64,000 nt of DNA from contig NZ_QWDC01000001.1 of NCBI RefSeq assembly GCF_003432115.1, positions 434,001 to 498,000 of the forward strand, written 5' to 3'. The translations under genes were made by a program, and so were the position numbers. Positions 26,611 to 36,689 of the stretch are shown piece after piece. The notes under the pieces were generated by a model. It made no database searches, had not been told where the DNA came from, and saw only the letters and a program-made list of their open reading frames with translations. Source of the DNA: Mucilaginibacter conchicola (GTDB taxonomy: Bacteria; Bacteroidota; Bacteroidia; Sphingobacteriales; Sphingobacteriaceae). Position 1 is the stretch's first letter; the number at the start of each line of letters is the position of its first letter.

Positions 26611-27084
26611 TTATTCTGTAGGTTTAAAGTTGAGGTTGCGTATATATACTTCGTTTTGTAACGAGGCACAAACCTCGCCGTCGGCATTAAAAATATCTAC
26701 CAGGAAAGTTTTCTCGTATTTCCCGATGGTTTCAAGTATTTCCAGGGCTTCCTTTATATGGTGGTCATCAATCACTATACTAAACTTCAGAGTGGAATTT
26801 GCAGGTTTTAAAAAGTCAATTCTCGACGATTTTGACCAGATCCTCAGTTTTCTATCAGGCGAATACAAGATCCTATCAAAAAGCACCGGTAAAAATGGAT
26901 CGGCAGCCGCAAAAATCGTCCCGCCGAATATTGTACCGTTGTAGTTTTTGTTAAAGAAGCTTTTAAAAACCTTTACCTCAACACCTTTAAAACCATTGTG
27001 AAACCGCTGTACCCAAATGCGTTGAAACAACAGGGGCGGGTAGAAGCGCATGATCCACTTAAGTGATGTTTCTGATACCACCAT
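26611..27084 (-). CDS. DUF4442 hotdog-fold protein
   Basis: The 157-residue protein matches the DUF4442 thioesterase-like family: FYPPLLFQRIWVQRF, YNGTIFGGTIFAAADPFLPVLF and IVIDDHHIKEALEI. Hotdog-fold proteins hydrolyse or bind acyl-CoA, but this family has no settled activity. It is the first gene of a three-gene run with the acetyltransferase and AlbA_2 genes; the adjoining GNAT suggests an acyl-related theme. Confidence 0.8.
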   Translation of the reverse strand: MVVSETSLKWIMRFYPPLLFQRIWVQRFHNGFKGVEVKVFKSFFNKNYNGTIFGGTIFAAADPFLPVLFDRILYSPDRKLRIWSKSSRIDFLKPANSTLKFSIVIDDHHIKEALEILETIGKYEKTFLVDIFNADGEVCASLQNEVYIRNLNFKPTE

Positions 27085-27263
27085 TGTGTTAAATATCAGA
27101 AAAAATATAAGCTTTTAAAGCCGCAAGTATTAATTGTGGAAATTATTTATCCCGTGAATAAGTTTAAACAGCTTTTATAAACTTTAGATAAACAAAAATG
27201 GAGTTAAGTGGTTATTATCCTGTTACAAGACAACGAATAACAAACATTATTAAACTTATATCC

Positions 27264-27458
27264 ATGAAAAAACAATTTTTTGCATTTGCAGCAGCAGCGA
27301 TGATCATTGGTTCAATAGTAACGGGTTGTGGTTCAGAAAAAGCTACAAACGGTTCTGACAGCACTAAAACAGATTCAACAGCAGCTACCACAGCTCCTGC
27401 TGATACTACTAAAGCGCCAGACACTACTAAAACAGATACTACTAAAAAACCTATGTAA
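27264..27458 (+). CDS. Small lipoprotein with threonine/aspartate-rich tail
   Basis: The 64-residue protein has a signal peptide and lipobox IVTGC with lipid cysteine C22. The mature part is a low-complexity, T-, D- and K-rich tail (short DTTK units), so it is likely disordered. ATG at 27264 gives the clean signal peptide; a longer frame from 27198 does not. Such small lipoproteins are common in Bacteroidota and have no known role. Confidence 0.82.
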   Translation: MKKQFFAFAAAAMIIGSIVTGCGSEKATNGSDSTKTDSTAATTAPADTTKAPDTTKTDTTKKPM

Positions 27459-27469
27459 TTAGGTTTTAA

Positions 27470-27520
27470 CTCAAATAAAAAAGCTCAGACCTTAAATGGT
27501 CTGAGCTTTTTTATTTGAGT
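27470..27520. terminator. Bidirectional terminator between the lipoprotein and SDR genes
   Basis: ACTCAAATAAAAAAGCTCAG and its exact complement CTGAGCTTTTTTATTTGAGT flank ACCTTAAATGGT, giving a long perfect palindrome with poly-T on either strand. Confidence 0.93.
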
Positions 27521-27527
27521 ATAGTTC

Positions 27528-28322
27528 TTAAAATGCTGATTTGATAACACCGCCATCCGCACGTACTGTAGCGCCGTTGGTAGCGGCCGCCAGCGGGCTT
27601 GCCAAATAAGTTACCGCATTGGCAATCTCATCTGGTGTAATAAAACGTTTTATTAAAGAAGTACCACGCATGTGGATGAAAAATTCTTCCTCTATCTGCT
27701 CTGTGGTTTTGTTTTGGCCATCAGCAAGGGCTTTCACAAAATCGCCAACGCCCTCAGAAAGGGTAGGGCCGGGCAGTACAGTATTTACGGTTACACCGCT
27801 ATGTTTGGTTAACTCGGCCAAACCGCGTGCAACAGCTATCTGGGCGGTCTTAGTAACTCCGTAATGGATCATCTCTTCAGGTATTTGAATACCCGATTCA
27901 CTTGAAATAAAAATGATCCGGCCCCAATTTTTCTTCAGCATTTTATCAAAATATACACGAGATAAACGAACGCCGCTTAACACATTTACTTCAAAAAACT
28001 TCAGCCAGTCTTCATCAGCAATCTCTGCAAATGGTTTCGGTTCAAAAATACCTACATTATTTACCAGGATATCAACTTCAGGAAGCTGCTGTAATAAATT
28101 ATCGATCTGTTGCTTATCTGAAAAATCTGCAGCAACACCTTTAATATTCTGATTACCGGTTTCGGCGATAAGTTTCTGAGCAACATTATCAACTTTTGCC
28201 TGGCTGCGGCCATTTACGTAAACTACAGCGCCTTCATTAGCCAGCGATTTTGCGATAGCGTATCCAATTCCGGCTGTTGAGCCGGTAACCAGCGCAGTTT
28301 TATTTTTTAATTGTAGATCCAT
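27528..28322 (-). CDS. Short-chain dehydrogenase/reductase
   Basis: The 264-residue SDR has the cofactor motif TGSTAGIGYA near residue 14, NNVGIF for the adenine ring and the catalytic ISSESG serine followed by YGVTK with Tyr-xxx-Lys. It is a typical NAD(P)-dependent classical SDR. The substrate is not evident. It stands alone between a bidirectional terminator and an AT-rich gap. Confidence 0.9.
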   Translation of the reverse strand: MDLQLKNKTALVTGSTAGIGYAIAKSLANEGAVVYVNGRSQAKVDNVAQKLIAETGNQNIKGVAADFSDKQQIDNLLQQLPEVDILVNNVGIFEPKPFAEIADEDWLKFFEVNVLSGVRLSRVYFDKMLKKNWGRIIFISSESGIQIPEEMIHYGVTKTAQIAVARGLAELTKHSGVTVNTVLPGPTLSEGVGDFVKALADGQNKTTEQIEEEFFIHMRGTSLIKRFITPDEIANAVTYLASPLAAATNGATVRADGGVIKSAF

Positions 28323-28508
28323 TTTTCGTTAGGGTTTTGATTTGATACTCAAGTTTAAGAACAATTATTGCAAAGTTGTTTAACTTAAAAACAAAGGTGT
28401 GACCAGGCTGACATTAGGATGCTTAAATGTTGATTGGATGATAAACCAAGAGAAAATGTTAAGAGTATTGGGCTTTTTATATCTTTAAAACAAGGTAGAG
28501 AAACGGAT

Positions 28509-29033
28509 ATGATATTTATATTGCAGATAAAGAATAAGATTAAAGACCGCCAGGTAGTTAATTTTCTTGTTTCACAATTTAGCCTAACACAAAAGGATAT
28601 TGGTGAATTAATGAGCGGCAAAACCGACACCAAAATAAATTATCAAATTTTTTGCAGAGAATGCCCTTCAGAATTTAAAGTGGAATTGACTTTTTTTATC
28701 AAAGAAGAAGTTTGCTTAGAACTTGAGATATTTAATTCTCTTATCATAGCCCTGAGTTTTGTGGATTATTTTTCAAGAGCTGTTGTCATTAATGATGAAA
28801 GCCAGGATCCTTATCGTTGGATTTTAGTAAACGAGTTTAAAAAAATATTTGTTACTGACGAAGTTATCTATGATGATAACGGTTTGTTTAACGAAGGTTT
28901 GTTTATTGATTACAGCACAGCCAAAGAAATAACCATTAACAGCGCTATGAAAGTACTTCCAGATAGAGACTACTATTTAACCAAAGCTACAGACAGACCT
29001 GTTTTCTATAATCAGGATCCTACATGGGGATGA
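28509..29033 (+). CDS. Orphan hypothetical protein
   Basis: ATG at 28509 gives a 174-residue protein with ordinary composition and no signal peptide or clear membrane helix. Upstream in-frame sequence from 28434 is possible but looks less natural (MDDKPRENVKSIGLFISLKQ). The region is markedly more AT-rich than the neighbouring genes. I recognise no family. It may be a recently acquired or fast-evolving gene. Confidence 0.6.
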   Translation: MIFILQIKNKIKDRQVVNFLVSQFSLTQKDIGELMSGKTDTKINYQIFCRECPSEFKVELTFFIKEEVCLELEIFNSLIIALSFVDYFSRAVVINDESQDPYRWILVNEFKKIFVTDEVIYDDNGLFNEGLFIDYSTAKEITINSAMKVLPDRDYYLTKATDRPVFYNQDPTWG

Positions 29034-29108
29034 TCAAAATAGATAATATGCAAAAAATCGCCTTATATTATTATTCATATAATTAATATTATGTTAAGTA
29101 ATACTTTC

Positions 29109-29136
29109 CAAAAAGAGCCTGTATTGCTACAGGCTC
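29109..29136 (-). terminator. Terminator for the gyrA-TPR operon (minus strand)
   Basis: GAGCCTGTA / TACAGGCTC stem with TTGC loop at 29115-29136. On the minus strand it is followed by TTTTTGG. Confidence 0.85.
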
Positions 29137-29142
29137 CTATCA

Positions 29143-30396
29143 TTAGTTTCCTAATGCTTTAATTTGAGCTGCTATTTTATTGGCATTCGCGTCATCGCGT
29201 TTACCTTTATAGTAAGTCATCAAACCATTAAGTGCATCTGCAGATTTTGGATTAAGTTCTACAGCTTTTAACAGATATGGTTTAGCTGCATCAAACATAG
29301 CACCTGCTTTTGCAATTTGTGCTGTGTATTCTTTTTGCTTGTTTGCAGGCAATTTATTTGCAGCATTGTAAGTATCAATTGCTGGCGATAAGTAAACAAA
29401 ACCCAAGTTTAAAGTAGCCTCGAAATAGTTAGGATCAATTTCAATCGCTTTTTTATACATTTCTGCAGCTTTATCTGAATTTTGTTTCTTCTCAGCTTCC
29501 ATAGTTGCTTTTGCAGCAGGTGCCGCTTTAGCAATTTTAGCAGCTGTGTATGAATCTGCAGCCTGCGAATATGCTAAGCCAGCGTAGTAATACAGATCTC
29601 TATTTTTTGGATCAGCCGCAATTGCGCTGGTAAGCTTATCTACAACTTCTTTTTGTTTTCCTTGCTTTAAAGCAATATCAATTTGGTGTGCTCTAAGTTT
29701 AGAGTGTTTTGGGTATTTAGTTAAACCCTCATCTATTGCTTTTAACGCATTTGCAGTATCTTTTGCTATTAAATAAGTACTTACAAGGTCGGCATAAGTA
29801 CTATCAGCTTTAGAGTATTTGGTGGTTACCAATTTGGCGTAGTTTGTAGCAGCCTCAGGGTATTTTTTTGCGTTGTAAGCTGCCATTGCAGTATACAAAA
29901 GCGCGGTAGTATCCTCGGGGTTCATGCTGCGGTAATAATCAAAAGATTTGTATGCATCTTCAAATTTACCGGCGTTAAACTCTTTTGCGCCTTTGTTACC
30001 CTGGTATTGTGCAAGGGTAATTTTAGCGTTATCAATCCATTTTTTGTTTTCGCCTTTTGTATCAAGTTCTTGTGCTTTTTTTAAAGCCTCGCTTGCGGTG
30101 TTAAAAAACGGAAGCGCCGTTTCTGGTGCATTTTGATCGCTTGCTTCAATTAAACCTGCATAAATAGATGCTTTAACTGCCCATGTTAATGGCATTGTTG
30201 AAGTTTTTTCGTTAGCTGAAGCTTTATCTATAGCTTCTTGTGCTTTAGCTAAAGCAGGTTTAGCCAATGCCGGCTGGCTTTTAAGGCCCTGGTATTTGTC
30301 AAATTCAGACTGAGCGGTACTCAACTCCCCTTTTTGTGCGAAAGTTGCAGTAGAGATAAGGCCCAAAACGCCTATCATTAAGAATTTAATTTTCAT
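29143..30396 (-). CDS. Secreted TPR-repeat protein
   Basis: The 417-residue protein has a signal peptide (LISTATFAQ cut) and about seven TPR repeats across the rest, such as AMAAYNAKKYPEAATNYAKL and AEMYKKAIEIDPNYFEATLN. TPR arrays serve as protein-protein scaffolds; this one probably sits in the periplasm. It follows another TPR gene by 62 bases and both lie downstream of gyrA. Function unknown. Confidence 0.87.
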   Translation of the reverse strand: MKIKFLMIGVLGLISTATFAQKGELSTAQSEFDKYQGLKSQPALAKPALAKAQEAIDKASANEKTSTMPLTWAVKASIYAGLIEASDQNAPETALPFFNTASEALKKAQELDTKGENKKWIDNAKITLAQYQGNKGAKEFNAGKFEDAYKSFDYYRSMNPEDTTALLYTAMAAYNAKKYPEAATNYAKLVTTKYSKADSTYADLVSTYLIAKDTANALKAIDEGLTKYPKHSKLRAHQIDIALKQGKQKEVVDKLTSAIAADPKNRDLYYYAGLAYSQAADSYTAAKIAKAAPAAKATMEAEKKQNSDKAAEMYKKAIEIDPNYFEATLNLGFVYLSPAIDTYNAANKLPANKQKEYTAQIAKAGAMFDAAKPYLLKAVELNPKSADALNGLMTYYKGKRDDANANKIAAQIKALGN

Positions 30397-30458
30397 CGTT
30401 ACTGTTTTTGATTGGTAATGAGTGTGTTTGGCGGCGCTGGTGCCGCATTCTTAGTTTA

Positions 30459-31565
30459 TTAATTTATTTGTTCTAAACGGTTATTAACCCGCTCTAACTG
30501 TGATTGATTACCGGTTTTAGTGTAAGCAAGTGCAAGCAACTCCAGGCATTTTTTATCACGCGGAGCCATTTCATTAGCTTTTTCTAACCACAAAATGGCG
30601 TTGGTGATATTCCTCTCCCCTTCATCTTTTTTAACCGCGCTTTGTTTAAAGTACAATAAACCCAAATTAAGCACCGGATCATAAGCATTGCCATTAAGTT
30701 CTATGGCGCGCAGGTATAAAGACTCTGCTTTGTCAAATTGGTTTAAGTTATCGTAACAATTTGCCGCCACAAATGTGATATCGGCATTGTTTGCATTATT
30801 ATCAATAAGCTGAGGCAGCAGAGGTTCTAACGCTTTGTAATCGCGTTTGTTGTTGTAAATGTTAGCTTCGTCTTGCAAGAGTTGCTTATTTGTAGGGAGC
30901 AGTCTCCTGCCCTTTTTTACTATTTGCAATGCTTTTGCTGTATCGCCTATTGATTTATAAATAGATGACGCTGTTTCCAGGTACTCGAGCTTTGTACTAT
31001 CGGTGCTTACTAAATTATCATAATATTTAGCTGCATCCTGTAAATTGCCTTGCTTATTGTTGGCATAAGCTATATAAGCGTTGATATTCTTTTGACCGGG
31101 CCCATACTTTTTAGCATTCTGAAAAGCAGTAGCCGCCCCCTTAAAATCATTGTTACGGGTTAGCGCAAAGCCTTTGCGCACGTAGGCATTTGAAAGGCAA
31201 CGGCGCGAATAATCCATCTCTGCCTGATATTTGAATATCTTATTTTTACCGGCAAATTTTTCATATAAAGCAGCGGTCTGGTCTGTAAAACCTTCCGGCT
31301 GGTTGAGCGTATTTGTAGAATCAACCTGCAAAATACTCGAGTAAACAATTAAACGGTAGATATTTTTCTCAATATCGTTCGAATCTTTTTTGGTTACCAC
31401 AAGGCTATCTGCTGATTTTTTTGCTCTCGCTAAAAATGCAACATCTGCTTTTTGCTTATAAAAAGCGAGGTTGTTTACCACGCTCTTTAACGCTTCTGAT
31501 TGCCCAAAAGCGAAAGAGGTAATAAACAACCCTGCAATTAATAACCCTAACTTGCTTTTTTGCAT
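30459..31565 (-). CDS. Secreted TPR-repeat protein
   Basis: The 368-residue protein has an N-terminal signal peptide (FITSFAFGQ) and multiple TPR repeats, e.g. ATAFQNAKKYGPGQKNINAY, YYDNLVSTDSTKLEYLETAS and YLRAIELNGNAYDPVLNLG. It starts only 3 bases after the gyrA stop, so the two genes share a message. It is related in layout to the TPR protein just downstream. Its partner is not known. Confidence 0.87.
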   Translation of the reverse strand: MQKSKLGLLIAGLFITSFAFGQSEALKSVVNNLAFYKQKADVAFLARAKKSADSLVVTKKDSNDIEKNIYRLIVYSSILQVDSTNTLNQPEGFTDQTAALYEKFAGKNKIFKYQAEMDYSRRCLSNAYVRKGFALTRNNDFKGAATAFQNAKKYGPGQKNINAYIAYANNKQGNLQDAAKYYDNLVSTDSTKLEYLETASSIYKSIGDTAKALQIVKKGRRLLPTNKQLLQDEANIYNNKRDYKALEPLLPQLIDNNANNADITFVAANCYDNLNQFDKAESLYLRAIELNGNAYDPVLNLGLLYFKQSAVKKDEGERNITNAILWLEKANEMAPRDKKCLELLALAYTKTGNQSQLERVNNRLEQIN

Positions 31566-31568
31566 AAG

Positions 31569-34181
31569 CTATTCGGTTTGGTCATCTTCGGTAGCAGCAT
31601 CATCTGCAGCACCTTCGTCTGTTTTTGTTTCTTGTTTAGTGTCTGTTTCTTCGGTCGCAGCAGCGTTTTCTGCATTTGCTTCTGTCACTACTGTTTCGTC
31701 AAGCTCTTCATCTTCTACGTGCTCAACAGTTGCTACCGATGCAATTTCATCATTGCCTTTCAGAGTAATCAACCTCACCCCTTGCGTTGCGCGGCCCATT
31801 GTACGTAACTCGGCAATTGCCATACGTATAATAATGCCCGATTTGTTGATGATCATCAGGTCTTCAGTATCAGTAACACCTTTTATGGCAACAAGGTTTC
31901 CGGTTTTATCGGTAATATTTAAAGTTTTAACACCTTTACCGCCACGGTTGGTTACGCGGTAGTCTTCAATATCGGTACGTTTACCGTAACCTTTTTCCGA
32001 TACTACCAGTACGGTTGTCTCAGCATCGTTAATGCTGATCATACCTACCACCTCATCGTTATTACTATCTAAACTGATACCGCGAACACCTGTTGCGGTA
32101 CGGCCCATTGGCCTTACAGTTGACTCGTTGAAGCGAATTGCACGACCTGATTGTAGTGCCATTACAATTTCGCTGCTGCCGGTTGTTAATGTTGCTTCAA
32201 GCAGCGAATCGCCCTCGTTGATATTGATAGCATTGATACCGTTTGCACGCGGGCGAGAATAAGCCTCTAAAGATGTTTTCTTGATAACACCTTTTTTGGT
32301 ACACATGATGATAAAGTTGTTCTCCAGGTATTCCCTGTCTTTTAACGACTTCAGTTTAATGTATGCCTTTATCTTCTCCTCTTTAGGGATATTGATGATA
32401 TTCTGTATTGCACGGCCTTTTGAGGTACGGGTACCTTCAGGTATTTCAAACACGCGTAACCAGAAACACTGCCCGCTCTCGGTAAAGAACAGCATGTAAT
32501 TGTGGTTTGATGCGATCAACAGGTGCTCAATAAAGTCGGCATCGCGGCTGTTGCTGCCTATAGAGCCTTTACCACCCCTGCCCTGACGGCGATATTCTGT
32601 TAACGAAGTACGTTTGATGTAACCCTCGTGAGAAATAGTGATCACAACATCCTCATCCTCAATAAAGTCTTCGGTTTGCATTTCTGCAGATGAGTGTACA
32701 ATTTTGGTTTTACGCTCATCACCGTATTTTTCCTGTATCTCGGTCAGTTCCGTTTTGATGATACCCATACGCAGGCCTTCATCAGCTAAAACAGATTTTA
32801 AGTATTCTATCTGTTTCATTAATGCATCAAACTCATCACGGATCTTATCACGCTCCAGACCTGTTAAACGGCGAAGCGTCATATCCAGGATAGCACGTGC
32901 TTGTATATCGCTTAAGCCAAATTGCGCTATCAAACCTTCGCGGGCTTCATCAGGTGTGCCTGATGCACGGATAAGCTTAATAACTTCATCAAGATGATCA
33001 AGCGCTATCAGTAAACCTTCTAAGATATGTGCACGTTTCTCTGCCTCGGCAAGCTCAAACTGAGTACGGCGTATAACTACTTCGTGCCTGTGCTCAACAA
33101 AGTGATGGATCAGATCCCTCAGGTTCAGCAGCATTGGGCGGCCTTTAACCAGCGCAATGTTATTTACACTGAACGATGTTTGCAGCGAAGTATATTTATA
33201 AAGGTTATTTAAAACGATAGCTGCATTTGCATCGCGTTTTATCTCGTAAACCACGCGGATACCCTGGCGGTTAGATTCATCGCGGATAGCTGAGATACCT
33301 TCAATTTTCTTTTCGTTGATGAGTTCGGCAGTACGCTCAATCATCAATGCTTTGTTAACCTGGTAAGGTACATCGCTTACGATAATACGCTCACGGTCGT
33401 TATTGTAGGTCTCTATCTCAGCAGTTGCACGGATAACAATACGGCCACGGCCGGTCTCTAATGCAGCACGCGGGCCTTCAAAACCATAGATGATACCACC
33501 TGTAGGGAAATCGGGGCCTTTAACGTGTTTTATCAGTTCTTCAACAGCTATTTCTCTGTCATCGATGTATGCCAGCGTAGCGTCAATAACCTCGTTAAGG
33601 TTATGTGGCGCCATGTTGGTAGCCATACCTACTGCAATACCTGATGCACCGTTAACCAGCAAGTTAGGGAACTTAGCAGGCAATACAGTAGGCTCTTGCA
33701 GCGAGTCGTCAAAGTTGAGTTGGAAATCGATGGTGTCTTTGTTGATATCGGCCAGCATCTCTTCGGCAATCTTTTGAAGTTTTGCCTCAGTATAACGCAT
33801 TGCTGCTGGCTGGTCACCGTCTATCGATCCATAGTTACCCTGTCCTTCAACAAACGGGTAACGTAAGCTCCAGTCTTGCGCCATACGTACCATGGCATCA
33901 TAAACCGAGGTATCGCCGTGAGGGTGATATTTACCCAACACCTCACCCACTATACGGGCTGATTTTTTGTATGGCTTATTGTTATTTAGACCCAGGTCAA
34001 GCATGCCATAAAGTACGCGCCTGTGTACCGGCTTTAAACCATCGCGCACATCGGGTAATGCCCTTGATACGATAACCGACATTGAATAGTCAATGTAAGC
34101 TGATCGCATCTGTTCATCAATATTTATCGGAATTATTCGGTCTTCTTTGTGGGAGTTCTCGTTTTCTAAATCTTCAGCCAT
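31569..34181 (-). CDS. gyrA: DNA gyrase subunit A
   Basis: This 870-residue protein is the DNA-cutting subunit of gyrase. The active tyrosine is Tyr130 in MRYTEAKL, the quinolone-resistance region [13 protein letters not shown] contains Thr91 at the usual Ser83 place, and QGRGGKG, the GyrA box that sets gyrase apart from topoisomerase IV, is in the C-terminal beta-pinwheel. A tail of about 55 acidic, low-complexity residues (D/E/T/A rich) ends the protein. It introduces negative supercoils with GyrB. Two secreted TPR genes follow on the same message. Confidence 0.97.
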   Translation of the reverse strand: MAEDLENENSHKEDRIIPINIDEQMRSAYIDYSMSVIVSRALPDVRDGLKPVHRRVLYGMLDLGLNNNKPYKKSARIVGEVLGKYHPHGDTSVYDAMVRMAQDWSLRYPFVEGQGNYGSIDGDQPAAMRYTEAKLQKIAEEMLADINKDTIDFQLNFDDSLQEPTVLPAKFPNLLVNGASGIAVGMATNMAPHNLNEVIDATLAYIDDREIAVEELIKHVKGPDFPTGGIIYGFEGPRAALETGRGRIVIRATAEIETYNNDRERIIVSDVPYQVNKALMIERTAELINEKKIEGISAIRDESNRQGIRVVYEIKRDANAAIVLNNLYKYTSLQTSFSVNNIALVKGRPMLLNLRDLIHHFVEHRHEVVIRRTQFELAEAEKRAHILEGLLIALDHLDEVIKLIRASGTPDEAREGLIAQFGLSDIQARAILDMTLRRLTGLERDKIRDEFDALMKQIEYLKSVLADEGLRMGIIKTELTEIQEKYGDERKTKIVHSSAEMQTEDFIEDEDVVITISHEGYIKRTSLTEYRRQGRGGKGSIGSNSRDADFIEHLLIASNHNYMLFFTESGQCFWLRVFEIPEGTRTSKGRAIQNIINIPKEEKIKAYIKLKSLKDREYLENNFIIMCTKKGVIKKTSLEAYSRPRANGINAININEGDSLLEATLTTGSSEIVMALQSGRAIRFNESTVRPMGRTATGVRGISLDSNNDEVVGMISINDAETTVLVVSEKGYGKRTDIEDYRVTNRGGKGVKTLNITDKTGNLVAIKGVTDTEDLMIINKSGIIIRMAIAELRTMGRATQGVRLITLKGNDEIASVATVEHVEDEELDETVVTEANAENAAATEETDTKQETKTDEGAADDAATEDDQTE

Positions 34182-34215
34182 TTTTAATTTTTCTGTAGAC
34201 AGTTATGGCGCTTCT

Positions 34216-34223
34216 CAAACATA
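34216..34223 (-). promoter_or_regulatory. Candidate -7 box of gyrA
   Basis: The minus strand reads TATGTTTG, matching TAnnTTTG, about 35 bases upstream of the gyrA ATG at 34181. The -33 element is not clear. Confidence 0.5.
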
Positions 34224-34357
34224 GGTTTAACTGTAACTAAAGCGACCTGCGAAGATAACAAATTATACAGAGAACGGGCGTTTTTTTACTAACATTCTGC
34301 CGGTTTTTCACACTCCTTAGTGTTATAATTTACTACATTTATAAACGCTTTATCACC

Positions 34358-35377
34358 ATGAAAAAATCAACCTTAAACCTGTTTGCAATTATCATTCTCT
34401 TAATGCTGCCGTTAAGTAGTATTGCGCAAACTACAATTACTACTGTAATTAAAAGCCCGATAAAGATAGATAGTGTGAGTATGGATGATGTAAGCACTAC
34501 AGAACATTATAGTTTTCCGTTTAAGGATACGCTTACCTTTAATTTCCGCAAGAAAGATATTGATTGTTATAACATTAAGTATTACGTAAATAACAAAAGA
34601 TATAAAAACCAGTTATGGTTAAATGCAGGAAAAATCAGTGTGAATGCACACCTGACCGATACTTCACATTTTATAATCGACACCGTAGTTAACTCACCTT
34701 TTTACTACCATAAGCTAACTTTTTTAAAAAATATTGCATTGCTCAGGAAAGATAGCTCGGCCTACAATGCTGCCTTGCTGCCGGAAATTGAAAATCACCT
34801 TGAACAAACATGGTCGATGTACCTTGCCCTCAGTTATATTGACTACAATCAAAATTCAAAGGATAATCTTTTAAAATTGAAGGCGATATTGGTGCAACAA
34901 AAAACAGATTTCAGTTGGTTTATGCTATATAAGATCGCTATCCCGAGGCTGAATGAGTTATTAAAGGTCAGAAGTTTTAATATAGCCGGTTTCGCTTTCA
35001 TCAACAGACAAGGCAAAACTACAGATATCAAGTTACAGGATTACGATTACTACCTGCTTGATTTTTGGTTTTTAGATTGCCCGCCATGCAGGCGGGATCA
35101 CATGTGGATAAGTGAAAACCTTGATAAAATTGCAGCGCAAAAAGTTAAAGTTATAAGTATCGGCACCGACAAAAAAGAACTTTTATCCGACTGGAACAAA
35201 TATCTGGCTCAGCATAAATACACATGGGACAACTATCTTGAACCGGCAAATAAGAAAATAACTGAACAGCTTGGGATCAGCGATTACCCAAGCTATGTTT
35301 TGCTGAACAGCAAAGGAGAAATTGTAAGAACAGCAAACTCAGTTATTGATGCATTGCAGCAATTTAAAATAAACTGA
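34358..35377 (+). CDS. Secreted thioredoxin-like (TlpA/ResA-type) protein
   Basis: The 339-residue protein has a signal peptide (LPLSSIAQ), a roughly 200-residue N-terminal region with no family I recognise, and a C-terminal thioredoxin-like domain with LLDFWFLDCPPCRRDHMW, a CPPC redox pair, and DYPSYVLLNSKGEIVR at the cis-proline region. It probably reduces disulfides in the periplasm. This layout (DUF4369-like N-terminus plus TlpA domain) is common in Bacteroidota. It is monocistronic and ends base-to-base with the convergent gene at 35378. Confidence 0.87.
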   Translation: MKKSTLNLFAIIILLMLPLSSIAQTTITTVIKSPIKIDSVSMDDVSTTEHYSFPFKDTLTFNFRKKDIDCYNIKYYVNNKRYKNQLWLNAGKISVNAHLTDTSHFIIDTVVNSPFYYHKLTFLKNIALLRKDSSAYNAALLPEIENHLEQTWSMYLALSYIDYNQNSKDNLLKLKAILVQQKTDFSWFMLYKIAIPRLNELLKVRSFNIAGFAFINRQGKTTDIKLQDYDYYLLDFWFLDCPPCRRDHMWISENLDKIAAQKVKVISIGTDKKELLSDWNKYLAQHKYTWDNYLEPANKKITEQLGISDYPSYVLLNSKGEIVRTANSVIDALQQFKIN

Positions 35378-35773
35378 TCACTGTACCCTCTTCCAGTACT
35401 CTTCTACTACAGTACCATTCGGTAATATTCCGTTAAATATCAGCGTATCATTACGGATTTGAAAATGATATTTTACGGTTACATTGAGCAGTTTTGATGG
35501 CTGTGCGCTGTAGGTTTGTGTTTCAAAGCAACTATCCAACTGGAGTTTGTAGTTACCGGTCTCGTATGTGCGGGGTTGCTCATCTTTCTCTAAAAAAGTA
35601 CCTGCATAATGCTCGGCATTGTATTGCCTGCGCAGGGTATATTCAGTTGGTGCCGGCGAGGGCTTGCCATTGTAAATACCGCCGCTATACTCCCACCTGC
35701 CGGATAACCCGCCATCAAATGTAAAGGATGATAATACACCGAAAAACAATACGGCAACAAGTAACTTTTTCAT
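35378..35773 (-). CDS. Secreted hypothetical beta-rich protein
   Basis: The 131-residue protein has a signal peptide (LSSFTF) and a body with GLSGRWEYSGGIYNGKP, resembling small lipocalin-like domains in which the GxW near the start is conserved. One cysteine (SCFE) is present. The function is unknown. It lies directly after hemF on the minus strand with no gap, so the two are co-transcribed. Confidence 0.75.
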   Translation of the reverse strand: MKKLLVAVLFFGVLSSFTFDGGLSGRWEYSGGIYNGKPSPAPTEYTLRRQYNAEHYAGTFLEKDEQPRTYETGNYKLQLDSCFETQTYSAQPSKLLNVTVKYHFQIRNDTLIFNGILPNGTVVEEYWKRVQ

Positions 35774-36688
35774 TTAAACCCAGTTAATTCCTTTTTTTAA
35801 CAAGCCCATTGTTTTTTCCTCCTCGCTGCCTGGCTGTGCTTTAAAATCATACACCCATTTGGCAGTTGGTGGCAGGCTCATCAGTATCGATTCGATACGG
35901 CCATTGGTTTCTAAACCGAATTTGGTACCTGCATCATATACAAGGTTAAACTCAGCATAACGGCTGCGGCGCTGGTATTGCCATAACTGTTGTTCGTCGG
36001 TAAATGTTTTATCGCGGTTGCGGTTAACCAATTCCAGGTAAGTTGGCGCAAAGGTACGGCCAACTGCTTTTGAGAACTCAAATACCTGCTCCCAGGTTAT
36101 CTCGTCGGTAGCCGTTAAACGATCGTAAAAGATGCCGCCTATGCCCCGCGTTTCACTACGATGTTTGATGTAGAAGTAATCGTCGGCCCAGGCTTTAAAG
36201 CGCTGGTAAAAATCGGCATGGAACTTATCACAAGTATCTTTTAATTGCTGATGGAAGAAACTTGCATCATCCTCAAAAACATAATGAGGTGTAAGATCTA
36301 TCCCACCACCAAACCAGCGTACCGGCGGTGTATTGTTATGGAACGATGAAGGCATCTCAAAGTACCTGATATTCATGTGGATGATTGGCACCAGCGGATG
36401 ATTTGGGTGGATAACGATAGATACACCGGTAGCAAAAAAATCGTCCTGCTCTACGTTAAGTGCTTTTTTTACAGTGTGGGGTAACTGACCATGTACGGCA
36501 GAGAAATTTACTCCACCTTTTTCAAATATGTTTCCGTCCTGTATCACACGGGTACGACCACCGCCGCCGCCATCGCGTTCCCAAAGCTCCTGCTCAAACT
36601 TAGCTTGCCCATCAGCCGCTTCAAGTGCTGCACATATCTCGTCCTGTATTTGTTGGTAATCGGCGGCTATTTGTTCGTGAGTTATCAA
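35774..36688 (-). CDS. hemF: Oxygen-dependent coproporphyrinogen III oxidase (TTG start)
   Basis: The 304-residue protein converts coproporphyrinogen III to protoporphyrinogen IX with oxygen. The family motifs are ERDGGGGGRTRV, IHMNIRYFE, WFGGGIDLTPHYVFEDDASFFH and YIKHRSETRGIGGIFYD. No ATG fits: the codon at 36688 is TTG and no upstream ATG lies in frame before a stop at 36734-36736. The gene is followed directly by the secreted protein gene. Use of the oxygen-dependent form implies aerobic heme synthesis. Confidence 0.95.
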   Translation of the reverse strand: MITHEQIAADYQQIQDEICAALEAADGQAKFEQELWERDGGGGGRTRVIQDGNIFEKGGVNFSAVHGQLPHTVKKALNVEQDDFFATGVSIVIHPNHPLVPIIHMNIRYFEMPSSFHNNTPPVRWFGGGIDLTPHYVFEDDASFFHQQLKDTCDKFHADFYQRFKAWADDYFYIKHRSETRGIGGIFYDRLTATDEITWEQVFEFSKAVGRTFAPTYLELVNRNRDKTFTDEQQLWQYQRRSRYAEFNLVYDAGTKFGLETNGRIESILMSLPPTAKWVYDFKAQPGSEEEKTMGLLKKGINWV

Positions 36689-36689
36689 T

